In this document: piece by piece, positions 40,101-49,850 of the stretch | How the letters are laid out: every line of letters starts with the position of its first letter | How positions within the stretch are numbered: position 1 is the first letter of the stretch | Origin: Narthecium ossifragum | Lineage: Eukaryota > Streptophyta > Magnoliopsida > Dioscoreales > Nartheciaceae | NCBI GenBank assembly: GCA_963920575.1 | Contig: OY986965.1 | Location: 4,215,072-4,279,071, forward strand | Direction: 5' to 3' | DNA length: 64,000 bases | Made by a program: the position numbers and the translations under genes | The notes under the pieces: model-generated | Databases searched by the model: none | What the model saw: only the letters and a program-made list of their open reading frames with translations | What the model was told of the DNA's origin: nothing

Positions 40101-40576
40101 CACATAGAACTACACCTAAGTCTAGTACTAAGGTTACGCCTTACCAATTGGTCTATGGTCAAGAAGCGGTGCTACCGGCTGAGATAAATGTTCTATCGCC
40201 CAGAGTTATGGAACAAGATCGCTCAACTAGTGAAGAATATGAAGATGCATTAATGTATAATCTTTTAGAGCTAGATGAGCAACGAGCTATTGCCTTAGAA
40301 AATATAGAGGCACAAAAGTTAAAAGTGGCCGATATCTACAATAAAAGGGTGGTATCAAAAGAGTTTCGAGAAGGAGATCTAGTTTGGAAAACGATCCTAC
40401 CTATAGATCGTAATGATCCTAAATATGGAAAGTGGTCGCCCAACTGGGAAGGACCATATTTGGTCGATCAAGTATTTCCAAATGGATCATATCAACTGAG
40501 GAATATTGACGGTGGGTTGCATCGATCAATGATAAATGGTCGATACATTAAGAAGTATTACCCATCAATGGAATAA
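37121..40576 (+). CDS. pol: Tat pol: RT, RNase H, second RNase H, integrase
   Basis: 1151 aa, fully open, starting at an ATG whose A is the last base of the preceding TGA (TGATG). The RT (about residues 130-340) has RVCIDFRNLN, FMDGYSGYNQI, MPFGLKNAGATYQRAM and YVDD at 284-287. The gypsy RNase H with LYIAAADRSIGGLLAQ is followed by a second RNase H with an intact D-E-D-D set (MYFDGS, AEYEAL, IKGDSQLV, NDEANTLA). The integrase has a zinc region (HNGVCGAHQSG, CEACQRHG) and a DDE core (WAIDIIG, IVSDQGTMF, EQAEASNKTI). It ends in a C-terminal domain (EGDLVW, WEGPYLV). It copies RNA to DNA and inserts it. Catalytic residues look intact. Confidence 0.95.
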   Translation: MSSNSKRNQAAVTVLKAKLMAYQVEAFAAQEENDLDCLKEIPQEDEEEVPYGKRGNMQTQDPLEEINLGDGEEHRPTFISKLIDQDVRYEIIAILRSYKDCFAWDYKEMPGLDRNIVEHELPTRPNFKPYKQAPRRFALNIIPEVKKEIERLLNANFIRTARYVEWLSNIVPVKKKNGKLRVCIDFRNLNLATPKDEYPMPSVDNLVDSTAGHEIYSFMDGYSGYNQIYIADNDVHKTAFRCPRSLGSYEWVVMPFGLKNAGATYQRAMNLIFHDMIGHFVEVYVDDIVVKSPIIADHFSQLIKTFERMREYNLKLNPLKCVFGVQAGNFLGFLVHQREIELDQNKAKSIIEASPPKTKKELQKFLGQVNFLRRFIANCAGKTQEFSSLLRLKNEDNFVWEERHQQAFERLKQCLSTPPVMAPPRLEQPMKLYIAAADRSIGGLLAQEGKDGAERAVYYLSRQLLPYEQKYSAIEKLCLALYFMCTKLRAYLKPVTVYLISKFNVLKFLFSWPILHQRIGYWVLTLAEFDIQFVSQKAVKGQALADLLADYPCVDIPKELEREINNVSLTPWTMYFDGSKTINGAGLGITILSPIGRKYKFAYTLSQLCTNNQAEYEALIIGLEILLDLGVSNIQIKGDSQLVINHILGHYKCQSDILISFHQIALMLLNRFNDFELLFVPRLQNDEANTLAQIASGYKVLKHLGGMTNFSSGIIQTALERYHRPNEVSQIDGQLDWRTPIVDFLKDPSLKVDRKIRLKAIHYFLQNDVLYKRRPDGVLLRCLYPDEAKLTMVEIHNGVCGAHQSGIKMRWLIMRSGFYWPRMGEECAIYAKGCEACQRHGPLQRAPASELSIIVKPWPFRCWAIDIIGKIYPPSSMLHKFVIVATDYLTKWVEAIPLKTISDDQVINFIWENIICRFGIPQTIVSDQGTMFVSSRVKNFLAEYKINMANSTPYYAQSNEQAEASNKTIKSIIRKMMDDNPRQWHEGLLRALWAHRTTPKSSTKVTPYQLVYGQEAVLPAEINVLSPRVMEQDRSTSEEYEDALMYNLLELDEQRAIALENIEAQKLKVADIYNKRVVSKEFREGDLVWKTILPIDRNDPKYGKWSPNWEGPYLVDQVFPNGSYQLRNIDGGLHRSMINGRYIKKYYPSME

Positions 40577-40738
40577 AAGGCATAGAAGAAAAACGTCCTT
40601 AAAATATGGACGATAGCAATTAACAAAATACGTCCTTGAGATTTGGACGAGAACAATTGACAAATATTGTTCATTACAAAATTGTCGGCCAAAAGCTTTA
40701 CATTACAAGACTTTATCGCCCATGACAGACAAGAAAAA

Positions 40739-43700
40739 TTATCTCTTCAAAGAAAGATTTTGAGATAAGAGAGCAATTTTTTCACGGACTGCCCTAAAGA
40801 GTTGCTTGTTCTTCACAAGCTCACCCTTCAACTCAACTTGGCGATCTTTTGAGGAATTCGCCTCCAAAGCGACATACTCTTGCATCATTTGGTTGCCCTC
40901 CTCAGCCAGTTGAGTAGTCTCGCGAAGGAGATAGTTCTTTTGAGTGGTGCACTGGGCGATCTTTTCCTCTAACTCTTTCATTTGATTTTGGTAACCAAGG
41001 ATCTCTGATTCTTTTTCGCCAATATCATCAGTATTTTTCTGGAGCTGTTTAACACGATTACTGATGATATCTTTGATATGGGTACGCCGCTCTTGACGTT
41101 CCCCTATAAGAACTATCTCATTCATCAAGTTGTTTCTCTCAGCAGTCAGACTCTCAATCTTGATCTTAATGTTGTGAATATCGTCCATATCACTAGACGA
41201 AAACCCTAAGATTGTAGGATCCACGGAGAGAAAAGACGTTATAGCTTTGTCCAGTGCTTCACTATCTGATCTAGTGAAGTCCTCTTCAGGAAGCTTATCC
41301 AAAACTATAAGACATTGGGATAAAGCTCGCCTGAATTCTTCATGCTGACTCCCTTGTGCAACTTCAGGGTCAACAGCCGTTTTCTTGGCAGTCACTATAG
41401 AATACCAGGAATCCGAGAAGGCCTAGACAATATTCATTAAATGGACGAGATCGCCCTGAAAAGAACAAGCATTCAGTAAGAGTTAACACTAAATGGTCGA
41501 GAGAATCAAATTGAACGATGAATACCTGTGAAGAGGTAGAACTGGATGGATGAGCAGTGGGTGTAACAAATGATGGAGTTGAAGTCCTCATTACAGAAGG
41601 AGCGGCTGCAGGACCTTTAGTAGTCGCCCTTGTTTGAACATCAGTAGTTGATGTCAAAACATGAGAAGTTGGCGATAGAATATCGACCATTACTTGTTCA
41701 AGGACACCGCGGTGGGATGTTGGAGATGCAATTATTGCCTCTGTTGATGAGACAACCGGAGAAGCAGCAACGCCCGGCTTAACAGTTTTGGCCGATGGAT
41801 CTTGAACCAGAGGTGGAGCAGCTGGGATATTAGGAGAAGCTGATACAGAAGATAAACTCGCATTACCAAGGTCTCGTAAAAAACTATACGGACCATGAAC
41901 GAGTTTTCTACCAGTTAATGACAAACCTGGTTTAGATATGGTTGTATTTAAGACGTCAAAGATGTTGTTATCGTCTTCATCCTCATCTTCTCGACCAGAG
42001 TCTTGACCACCAGCCTTTTGTTTCCTCGATTCCTAAAAGAGTTAAAAATCAGAGAATGGTCGATGGATTGATCATCAATAAAATAAACTTATCTATACTT
42101 TTAAATTCCTTTGGGCGAGACGTTTGATTCTACCACCAGAACGTACATGCGCCTTTGCCTTTGAAGAAGATTTGGCCGAGGAAGTTGGAGGCACACTCTC
42201 ATCAGCATGATCAGGAGAAGTTGGAGGATGTTCCTCGACCATTTGTGATGGAGACGTATCAACCACAACCTCAGGAACTTTGGTTGTAGGTCGAGAAGGA
42301 GACAAAGAATATAAAGAGCTCGGAGTACTAGAGCCCACTTCTACAGCAGCCCTGAAGACGCAAAAGTTTAAGTATCAAAAGAAAAAGGCAAACATAACAA
42401 GAAAGAAAATGTTATGATACTCACGTGACATGAGCAGATTGACTGCTTCGATGACTGCTGCTGGGAGAATCAACCTTTTCCTCTGCAATTGGCCGAGAAG
42501 ATGATTGATCTTTTTGAGAGGAAGATGGTTGAGGTTGGACGATAGTTTTTCCTTTACTACGTCTCTTTGTAAGCGGTTCATCATCCTCATCGTCAGAATC
42601 TATCGATCGAGGAGATGATTTATTTTTTGGAGAAGATGGTTGAGGTTGGACGACGGTTTTTCCTTTACCGCGCTTCTTTTTGGGCGGCGCATCGCCCTCA
42701 TCGTCTGAACCTATCGATCATATAGTATTAAATGAAGAAAGGATATAAAAAAATCAAGGAGAACGATGAAGATATACCTTTTGTTTTTCGTTTGCTTGGT
42801 CGATGACTAGCAGCCACTTGCTTTTGTCTTTTCTTCTCCTTTGGAGGAATGAACTTTTCAAAAACTAGGTCCTTGTCAGCAAAGAAAAGACGTTCATCAA
42901 CCATTTCTTTCCAGCTATCAGTTATACTAGCTTCAATCTCGCTAGTAGGCTCAAAAGGTCTAAGCCTAAACCTCTTGATGAGGAGCAATTCTCTCTTATC
43001 CACATAAATTACTCGCTCCATGTCTGAGAAGACACATCGCCCTCCAGCGACGATATTGAAGCTGAAATATGGTGGCACTAGCCAAGACTGTTTAAGGCCA
43101 AATTGGCGAGCAGCAAAATTAGGAGCGTAAACTTCTACTCCACATTTATTGTTTGCCTTGCCCCAAGCCGTATCAAAATAAAGGTCACGGCCGATGAGAA
43201 AACGGGCCCAAGCCAGTATTTTTTCATCGGACTCTAAGTCTGAGGAAAGATCAAGTAAAGGCTTAATGGACGATGGGTGAGACTCAGGGTTGAATGGACG
43301 ATAAGAAAAAAAATTGGACAAAGTATAGAAATAATTGAACGCCTGTCGAAAGGACTTGGGAATAGAAGATGAAGAAAGATACAAATGGCCTTGAGTTCTG
43401 GCCGATGACGATGAAGGTGGCATGTGAAGATCAGGGAAGTAAGCTCTAAGCCATAATTGGACGAGCCACAGAGGACCAAATCCTGTCAAGCTACCACCTT
43501 CCCTCAATTGTTCAAGGACGATATACATTCCTCGATAGATGGCCGACAAAATAAAAGGAGCAAGAGAAAAAACTTGTTTGCCTGAAGAAAGATCCCGAGC
43601 GAGTGGAATATACCCCTTAACAGGTTTTTTGGCAGGAAGGCAAAGGACATATTTACATAGCCAATAATAAATGAACGCTAATCGTTCAAGAGAGTTTGGA

Positions 43701-44362
43701 GGGCCATCGCTCTCAGACAACTTGGCATAGTAATTAATGAAAAGGCTGTAGTTCTTATCGGCCTCAAAAACGATTTCTTTCTTGGGTACGTCCATATTGG
43801 CCGATACAGAAGTACCCAGTGGGGTCAAACCGGTTAAGAGCGATATGTCCAATACAGTAATAGTGAGCGAACCAAAGGGAAAGACAAAATTGTTATATTC
43901 TGTCGACCAAAAAAGGAGCGACGAAATAAGCAAGATAGAATCTTGAAGAGGAACCCTGGTGCTCAAGTCCAAGAAATCTAAGATACCCGCATCAGAAAAA
44001 ATTGACCTAGTCTCAGAATGGCCAATCATCCTATTATACCATTTGACAAACTTGTCATCAATTAATGGCCATGAGATGATCGGGTTTTTTGAAGAAAGGG
44101 AAGAGAGATTTAGGGTTCCAGAAAAGGGCAAATCGCCAGAAATAGGAAAAGAATGCACAAGAAAAGCCTCCTCGGAACCAAGAGAAGGAATACTTTCAGG
44201 AATGAAACAAGGACCCAAGATAAATAACTGAGAGTTAGGATCACCTTCCCGGACCAAATAACCACTCCTTATGTCATCCGACTTCATGTTTTCATTGTAA
44301 TCTCCCACGGCGGACATCACTTCTTTCTGCACATCATTATCAGCCTTGATCTCACGAACCAT
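40739..44362 (-). CDS. Antisense PMD/coiled-coil protein gene carried by the Tat element
   Basis: Five exons on the minus strand: 44362-42778, 42710-42425, 42351-42099, 42032-41526 and 41455-40739. All have GT-AG borders and the phases join. The product is 1115 aa, apart from one TAG at codon 888 (41425-41423; flanks IV and AFSDSW). Exon 1 holds a plant mobile domain (about residues 95-420: FVKWYNRMIGHSETRSIF, FWSTEYNNFVFPFGSLTITVLDISLLTGL), related to MAIN/MAIL proteins. The next exons encode acidic and Lys/Arg-rich serine-rich linkers, including a duplicated unit (SDDEGD..KKRGKGKTVVQPQPSS). The last exon is a long coiled coil (about 950-1110). Introns can persist because the element replicates through the sense RNA. 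The role is unknown; expression and splicing are inferred from sequence. Confidence 0.82.
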
Positions 44363-44435
44363 GATGACGGATGGGTGTAGACGCCGGAGTTAAGAGAAAA
44401 AGAACAAAGAATTGCCGCGGAGGTAGGTCAGCAAT

Positions 44436-44511
44436 AAAACCCTAGGAGACTTGAAGAAGAAGACAGGCGAAGAAAGTTCTTTCCTGGCTGAAGGAAGGAA
44501 TTTAAATAAAG
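44436..44511 (-). promoter_or_regulatory. Candidate promoter of the antisense gene
   Basis: On the minus strand, TTTATTTAAA (44510-44501) resembles a TATA box about 140 bp upstream of the antisense ATG. A telobox-like CTAGGGTTTT follows at about 44446-44437 in the expected leader, a common feature of plant gene leaders. Confidence 0.5.
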
Positions 44512-44701
44512 GGTTTTTTGTCGTTACTTGTCAGAAGGTTTAAATGCCAGATCCCAAAAGATTTGGATAGAGAAAAGAAACGGCGCAGCGGTTCATTTTT
44601 CTAAACATCCACTATGATTAAGTTTGAAAAACTAGGCAAAACGGTCAAATCCCGTATGATGCGGTCACCTCGTCATTAAAGCGTCTCGTCGATTACCGCA
44701 T

Positions 44702-44712
44702 GGGGGGCAAAA
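44702..44712 (+). other. Polypurine tract
   Basis: GGGGGGCAAAA directly abuts the 3' LTR, as expected for plus-strand priming. Confidence 0.7.
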
Positions 44713-45988
44713 TATTAGCCAAAATAATGGCTAACTCATTAATGACGGACACGTAAGCAAAAAGCAATAGTCAAATGGGTGATAACTACATAAACTTATC
44801 GACCAGATGAAACCTATCGACCAAATGGACGATAGAATATATCGACCAAATGGACGATATAATATATCGACAAAATGGACGATAGAATAGATCGACCAAA
44901 TGGACGATAGAATATATCGACCAAATGGACGATAACATATTGACCAAATGGACGATATCGTCCATATGGCACTATCACTTAAGAAACTAAGGACGATAAT
45001 CGCCCAAAAATCACAATTTGACATGTTACTCAATATCATCGTCCAAAAGCAATTAACACGTGTGCCAAATATGGTTAAAAAACACATGCAGGTATGACGT
45101 GGACAAGAAACGACAAGTAAGCCAGCGTAGTCGTGACGTATGCAATGAACGAGCATCGACCACGTGTATTCTCTAAACCAGACACGAACGTGGGAGAAGC
45201 TGTTACGGAGCAGTTCGCACACGATCTCCTCCTTCCACGCCATCAACCCTTAAGGCGGGAGCAGTTATTCAGTTCCTTAGTATAAATAGCTTCTCTTCTC
45301 CACTGTAACTCCCCCCCGACAACTTGTAACCTGCTCTTAAGCATGACTTTCGTTTCTTATGTACCTGTAAGTTGATTAATAAAGATTTTAGTTTGATTAA
45401 TGGCGTCTTTTACTGCTTTCTTAGCATAATATCGATAATGTACTCGTTTTAATCGTCTTCTCCTCTTTTGTTTCTGTTTTATAGTTCTAGATTAATGGGT
45501 TTCTTTCCGTTTCCGCTTTCTGTCCATTTCAGTTTCATAGTTTAATCAAGTTAAATTAGTTTACTGTTTACTGTTTCTTTTCATTATGATCATAGGAGTA
45601 TTGTAAGATTAATTTAGGTTTTATCAGTCTTCTTTTACGCTTTCTGTTCTTTAAGATTTCTTTACTGTTTTCCATTAGAATAAGTTACTGCTTTCTTAGA
45701 TTAAATTAATTAAATAGGTTTAATTGCATTTTCTGGATTTAGTAATTTAGGTTGATCTTTATGCTTTATTTAATTCCGTAATCTTAGACAATTTAAAGTT
45801 TTTCTTAGGTTAATCTTGATAATTAGATTATTTAATTAGGTCTATTCTAGATTTCCATATTACTTGACATTTCTGGTTCGTTAATTCGAAAGAGCAGAAC
45901 TCAACTACAATCATCTGATATTTAAGTGTGGAATAGGATTTTGACTTTGGCTATTTGACCGGTCAACGGTCGGATTTCCTCTCTAACG
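44713..45988 (+). repeat. 3' LTR
   Basis: Matches the 5' LTR over its length. Its termini have mutated to TATTAG...CTAACG, whereas the 5' LTR keeps TG...CA. The octamer array is at about 44776-45162, with the first TGGGCGAT changed to TGGGTGAT. The TATA box is at 45281-45288. Confidence 0.96.
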
Positions 45989-45993
45989 GTCTT

Positions 45994-46157
45994 CAATAAA
46001 AAAATGGTATATATAGTTACTCTTACTACACGTGAATACATAAAACTACTCTCACTTTTCTTTTTTTATTAGATAAACCTGAAATATGGGTGAAAAAAAC
46101 ATGGGCTTACATGACAACAATGAGCGACCCAAAGAGTCCGCCCATGCTGAACCAGCT
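45994..46157 (+). repeat. Left inverted-repeat arm, part 2
   Basis: It continues the arm interrupted at 31245 and is reverse-complementary to 51331-51493. It holds the LINE tail CAATAAAAAAATGG and a second LINE end in the other orientation. The match stops at AGCT, 46154-46157. Confidence 0.92.
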
Positions 46158-46283
46158 AGCCTATTCGATAACGCATTGAGCTCGCGATGAATGCGTATTT
46201 TCAAGAACATCGCCGAGAGGCTCTAGGTAGATTTAAAATTAATTTTTTTTGCTGTCCTTAGTTTTAGCGGCCTCCTTTGAAGT
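46068..46283 (-). pseudogene. LINE RNase H 3' fragment
   Basis: The minus strand reads LSAMFLKIRIHRELNALSNRLAGSAWADSL and ends in GGCTTATCTAATAAAAAAAG, a LINE 3' tail. A related piece lies inverted at 48518-48640 (FLEVYIHREFNALSNRLAG), roughly 93% identical by eye. Confidence 0.72.
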
Positions 46284-46811
46284 TTCTCTTGGAGGCTGGC
46301 GGTTTTTCACATCCTTTCCCCAAAGCGGGAGACTGACACAGCACTCGTGCAGAGCAAATATTTCCTCCCCTCGCTAATAAGACACAGCACTCGTTCTTTG
46401 TTTTTCTTCTATAAAAAAAGACGTTCGTACGTAGGCCCCCCTTGTGCCCAGTGCCCTGCTTCTATCTTGCCTTTTCAAATGTAGCAGTGGTAAGAATATA
46501 TCTCTCATTTTAAACTCGAGCAGATTATTTATTTTATTTTCAAACACATTGACCGTCTCTGGGATCTTTCAGCAAGTCCATGCCGGAGATGATTTGCTTT
46601 GCGGGGCGTTTGGCGGACGCGGGATTTGAGTGATTCCCAAAGTACTTTTCCTCTGATGGCCCATGGGTGAATGATAATGGCCAATGGAAGCAAGCTCTCG
46701 ACGTCTCCACTAATGGCCATGGGGGACGACGCTCCCGACAGAGGAGGAGAGGAAAAGAGGAAAAGAGGAAAAGAGGAAAAGAGGGCGCGAAGGGAATCGA
46801 GTGAGGGGAGG
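46284..46811. other. Unassigned, up to the gap
   Basis: Mixed-composition DNA ending in a tandem AAAAGAGG repeat (about 46750-46785) next to the gap. No gene could be supported. Confidence 0.4.
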
Positions 46812-47011
46812 NNNNNNNNNNNNNNNNNNNNNNNNNNNNNNNNNNNNNNNNNNNNNNNNNNNNNNNNNNNNNNNNNNNNNNNNNNNNNNNNNNNNNNNNN
46901 NNNNNNNNNNNNNNNNNNNNNNNNNNNNNNNNNNNNNNNNNNNNNNNNNNNNNNNNNNNNNNNNNNNNNNNNNNNNNNNNNNNNNNNNNNNNNNNNNNNN
47001 NNNNNNNNNNN
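46812..47011. other. Assembly gap (200 N)
   Basis: A run of exactly 200 N; its true size is unknown. It lies within the repeat mosaic. Confidence 0.99.
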
Positions 47012-47170
47012 ACAACCGACGGGGAAGCACCGGAGAGGAGCTGGGACCTGCACCTGCAAACAACACAGTCCAGGTAGGAATGAGCAGCAGCTCAGCAGGG
47101 TCCTACTCTACCACTCTCGCTAAAAAAGGCCAACCCAAACGAACCAACTCTGAAGCCAAGTACTGAGGCT

Positions 47171-47590
47171 TGCCAAGGATCCCATAAATCCCGTCAATAA
47201 CCCGAAGGGCTCCTGTCCCAAGTACGCCCCTCCGACAACCGCTGCTCAGGGGTGAGCAACTCCGACAATCCCTGACACAGGGTGGACATGACGCTACTAG
47301 TAGGACACCCTTCTCCAAGCGGGATCTCCACACTTGGTGGAACGATCTTGGTTAAGACTACCATCTCTCAGTACTCCAAACAACAGAGCCAACACGACCC
47401 CTAACTCCCGACCAAAGACTAAGTCTAGCCAGGGAGTCCATCGATCCCATCGATGTCTCTCCCCCCCAGGGTTCCTGTCCAACATACGTCTCTCCGACAG
47501 CCACTGCTCGAGGACTGGGCTACCTCCAACGGTCCCTGACACATGGTGGACCAGACGATACCTGTAGGACACCCTCACCCATACTGGACA
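47171..47590. repeat. Diverged two-copy repeat, about 285-bp spacing
   Basis: About 47198-47322 and 47463-47590 share ordered blocks: TCCTGTCC, the TCCGACA(A/G)CC(G/A)CTGCTC block, GGTCCCTGACACA/AATCCCTGACACA, then GTAGGACACCC. This looks like a decayed retrotransposon region. The rest of 47012-48517 shows no domain; two GATCGATC-rich stretches occur at 48228-48302. Confidence 0.6.
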
Positions 47591-48517
47591 TCAGCATGGG
47601 GACACGAGTCGGGGTAACGGCATCCACCACTTAGCCTTTGATCACCGAAGTTCACGGGTCAACCCCACCCAGTATAACCTAGCATGTCTAATGCACAGGA
47701 AGCAGGGCAGGATATGAGTAGGGAAAGCAGTAACAAACAGCACAACCTAGGATCTAAGGACCACGAAGCTACTCATGGCTTCAAAACCGGAAATCATCAA
47801 CTCCACAAGGAGATCCATCGAAATCAAAACCGGATTTCAAACCTTAATAACAAGCCGGGGTTTTGAATAAGAACCCTACCTCCACAGAGCTGCTTCGATC
47901 CACGAAGCCTAGCCTAGGATCTTCCTCACGCCGTCATGGTTCCAACGAGCCTTCAAGCTCCGAGAACGGTGGCCAGAGGAGGGAGAACAGAGGAAGAAAG
48001 GGCTGCCGGAACAGGGGAAGAAAACAGAGCTCTCGCCAGGAAGAAGAAGAAGGAAAAACGTAGCCAAGGAGAAGGGAAGGAGAAGGGGATAATGCCGGGG
48101 AATGCCGGCGAAGGCGGGGAAAAGGCGAAGGAGGGGAGCAAAAGTCTCCCCTCCCCTGACAGGGGAAGCGACGGCCATCGCCGTGGCCGTCCTTCGAACT
48201 CCACCGCTAAAGACTTCCAGGCACAGAGAGATCGATCTTCCTTGTATGCGGGATCGATCCGACTAGCCATCGGGATCGATCTCCCTTGACAAGGGATCGA
48301 TCTCTATGCCCAGAAAGGCAAACTTCGGCTGAAACACAAGCCCAAGCCCAGAACTTCCGTTCTCGGGTCCACCTATCCTTTCTAAGCAAACACAAGCATC
48401 AACCAAGGTCAGTGTGTGCACACCCAGTGTGAAACGACCGCCAAGGCGTAATTTTCCAAATTGCCCTTGTGGTCAATCACAAGCCACAGGAAAAGAGGGG
48501 TGAGTCCTCACATCAAG

Positions 48518-48640
48518 GGAGGCCGCTAAAACTAAGGACAGAAAAAAAATTAATCTTAAATCTACCTGGAGCCTCTCGGCGATGTTCTTGGAAGTATACA
48601 TTCATCGCGAGTTCAATGCGTTATCGAATAGGCTAGCTGG
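48518..48640 (+). pseudogene. LINE RNase H fragment
   Basis: The plus strand reads WSLSAMFLEVYIHREFNALSNRLAG, the end of a LINE RNase H. It is the inverted relative of 46152-46283. Confidence 0.65.
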
Positions 48641-48899
48641 TGTTCGCGAATAAAACGTCGATCTCACGGGGACGAGATCTCTATATTATTTTCGAGCAAA
48701 TCATTTTTTATTTTGTTCAAGGAAATTGCAGGCACCACACCCCTGGATCGGCAAATAGGCAAATTCATCATTTACATCCCCGTAGAGAACACCTCCGATT
48801 CTAGATCCAAATAAATATTTTTTACATATAAGAAATAAATGTGAAGTCCTTGGACGGCCACCTTCATCGCCGGAATGCTGTCTGAGTCTTGTTCCGAAG

Positions 48900-49140
48900 A
48901 TGACGAGTTTGGGGAAGACGTCGAATATAGTTGCGCAAGCCGTGAATATAGTTGCGGAAGCTGCGAATGTAGTTGGCGAAGCTGCCGAATATATTTGGGG
49001 ACGGGCCGCAAAAATAGTTGGGGACAGGCCGCGAATATAGTCGCGGACGAGCCTGGCCGATATAGTTGAAGACGCGTCTAGCCGACGGAGTTATGGACGA
49101 ATCCTCTGGCCGATAGAGTTGATGAAGCTTCTCGGTCGAT
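48900..49140. repeat. Degenerate tandem repeat, GCGAATATAGTTGCGGA type
   Basis: About nine units of roughly 24-30 bp, built around GAATATAGTTG and GGCCGATA. Two perfect TGGCCGAT octamers occur here (49054 and 49107), recalling the Tat LTR array. This suggests a relative's LTR, though no LTR borders are seen. Confidence 0.65.
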
Positions 49141-49214
49141 GGCGTCCAAGCTTCAAGGTTTCGCCGATGGGTTCAGAGGAGACACCGTCAACCCAAATCT
49201 GGTGAAGATGGTCT

Positions 49215-49850
49215 TGCTCGTCGCAGTAAAGTGGCCGCTGGAACGCTGGCTGGAAACAGAGGTCCTGCGGCTGGAACAGAGGATCGCAGCGACCGGAACA
49301 GGGGATGCAGCGGCTGGAGCTCAAGGATGTCGGCTGGAAGCTTGAGGACGTCGGCTAGAAGCTTGAGAGCGCCTGGGTTTGGACCTCGCCACCGCGAGAA
49401 GATGGCCGGAGCAGAGAAATCAACGGCTGGAACTTGAGGACGCCGGTTGGAAACAGAGGTCGTCGCCCGTCAGCTGGATCAAGGATGACGGCGGGGACCT
49501 CCTTGGGTTGGGTGGCGAATCTCCTCAGGCTGGCTCGAGGAAGACGGCGACGAGGAAGATGATGGGTTCCTCCGACGAGCTTTTGGGTTGGATGAGGGAT
49601 GGCGACGCTGGTGATGGGTTCAGACTGGCTCGAGGAAGACGGCGACGAGGAAGATGATGGGTTCCTCCTTAGGCGGCGATGGGTTCCCTGGCTAGCTCGA
49701 GGAAGACAGCGGCGATGGGTTTCTCTGGTTGGGCAGCGGCGACGGAGACGCCTTTGGGTTTGGAGCAGGGATCCTCGGGCCGGACGGCGACGGCGAGGGT
49801 GCTCCTTGGGTTGGATCAAAGATGAACGGTGACAGTAAAGAGTTTCCCCA
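49215..49850. repeat. G-rich tandem repeats
   Basis: Repeated CGGCTGGAACAGAGG-type units (49220-49440) are followed by a duplicated block containing GGCTCGAGGAAGACGGCGA at 49531 and 49627. Long frames here are by-products of skewed composition. Confidence 0.7.

Larger units (their letters stand above)
31246..45988 (+). mobile_element. Tat-lineage Ty3/gypsy LTR retrotransposon with antisense gene
   Basis: A 14,743-bp element with a 1274-bp 5' LTR and a 1276-bp 3' LTR and a 5-bp target duplication GTCTT (31241-31245 and 45989-45993). The order is LTR, priming region, gag, protease, RT-RNase H-second RNase H-integrase, an antisense intron-containing gene, polypurine tract, LTR. The second (archaeal-like) RNase H between the first RNase H and integrase, plus the long pol-to-LTR region, place it in the Tat group. 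The LTRs differ by about 20 substitutions and one 2-bp indel by eye (under 2%), so insertion is recent. Visible lesions are a frameshift at the gag end, a TAG in pro and a TAG in the antisense gene; pol is open. Confidence 0.97.
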
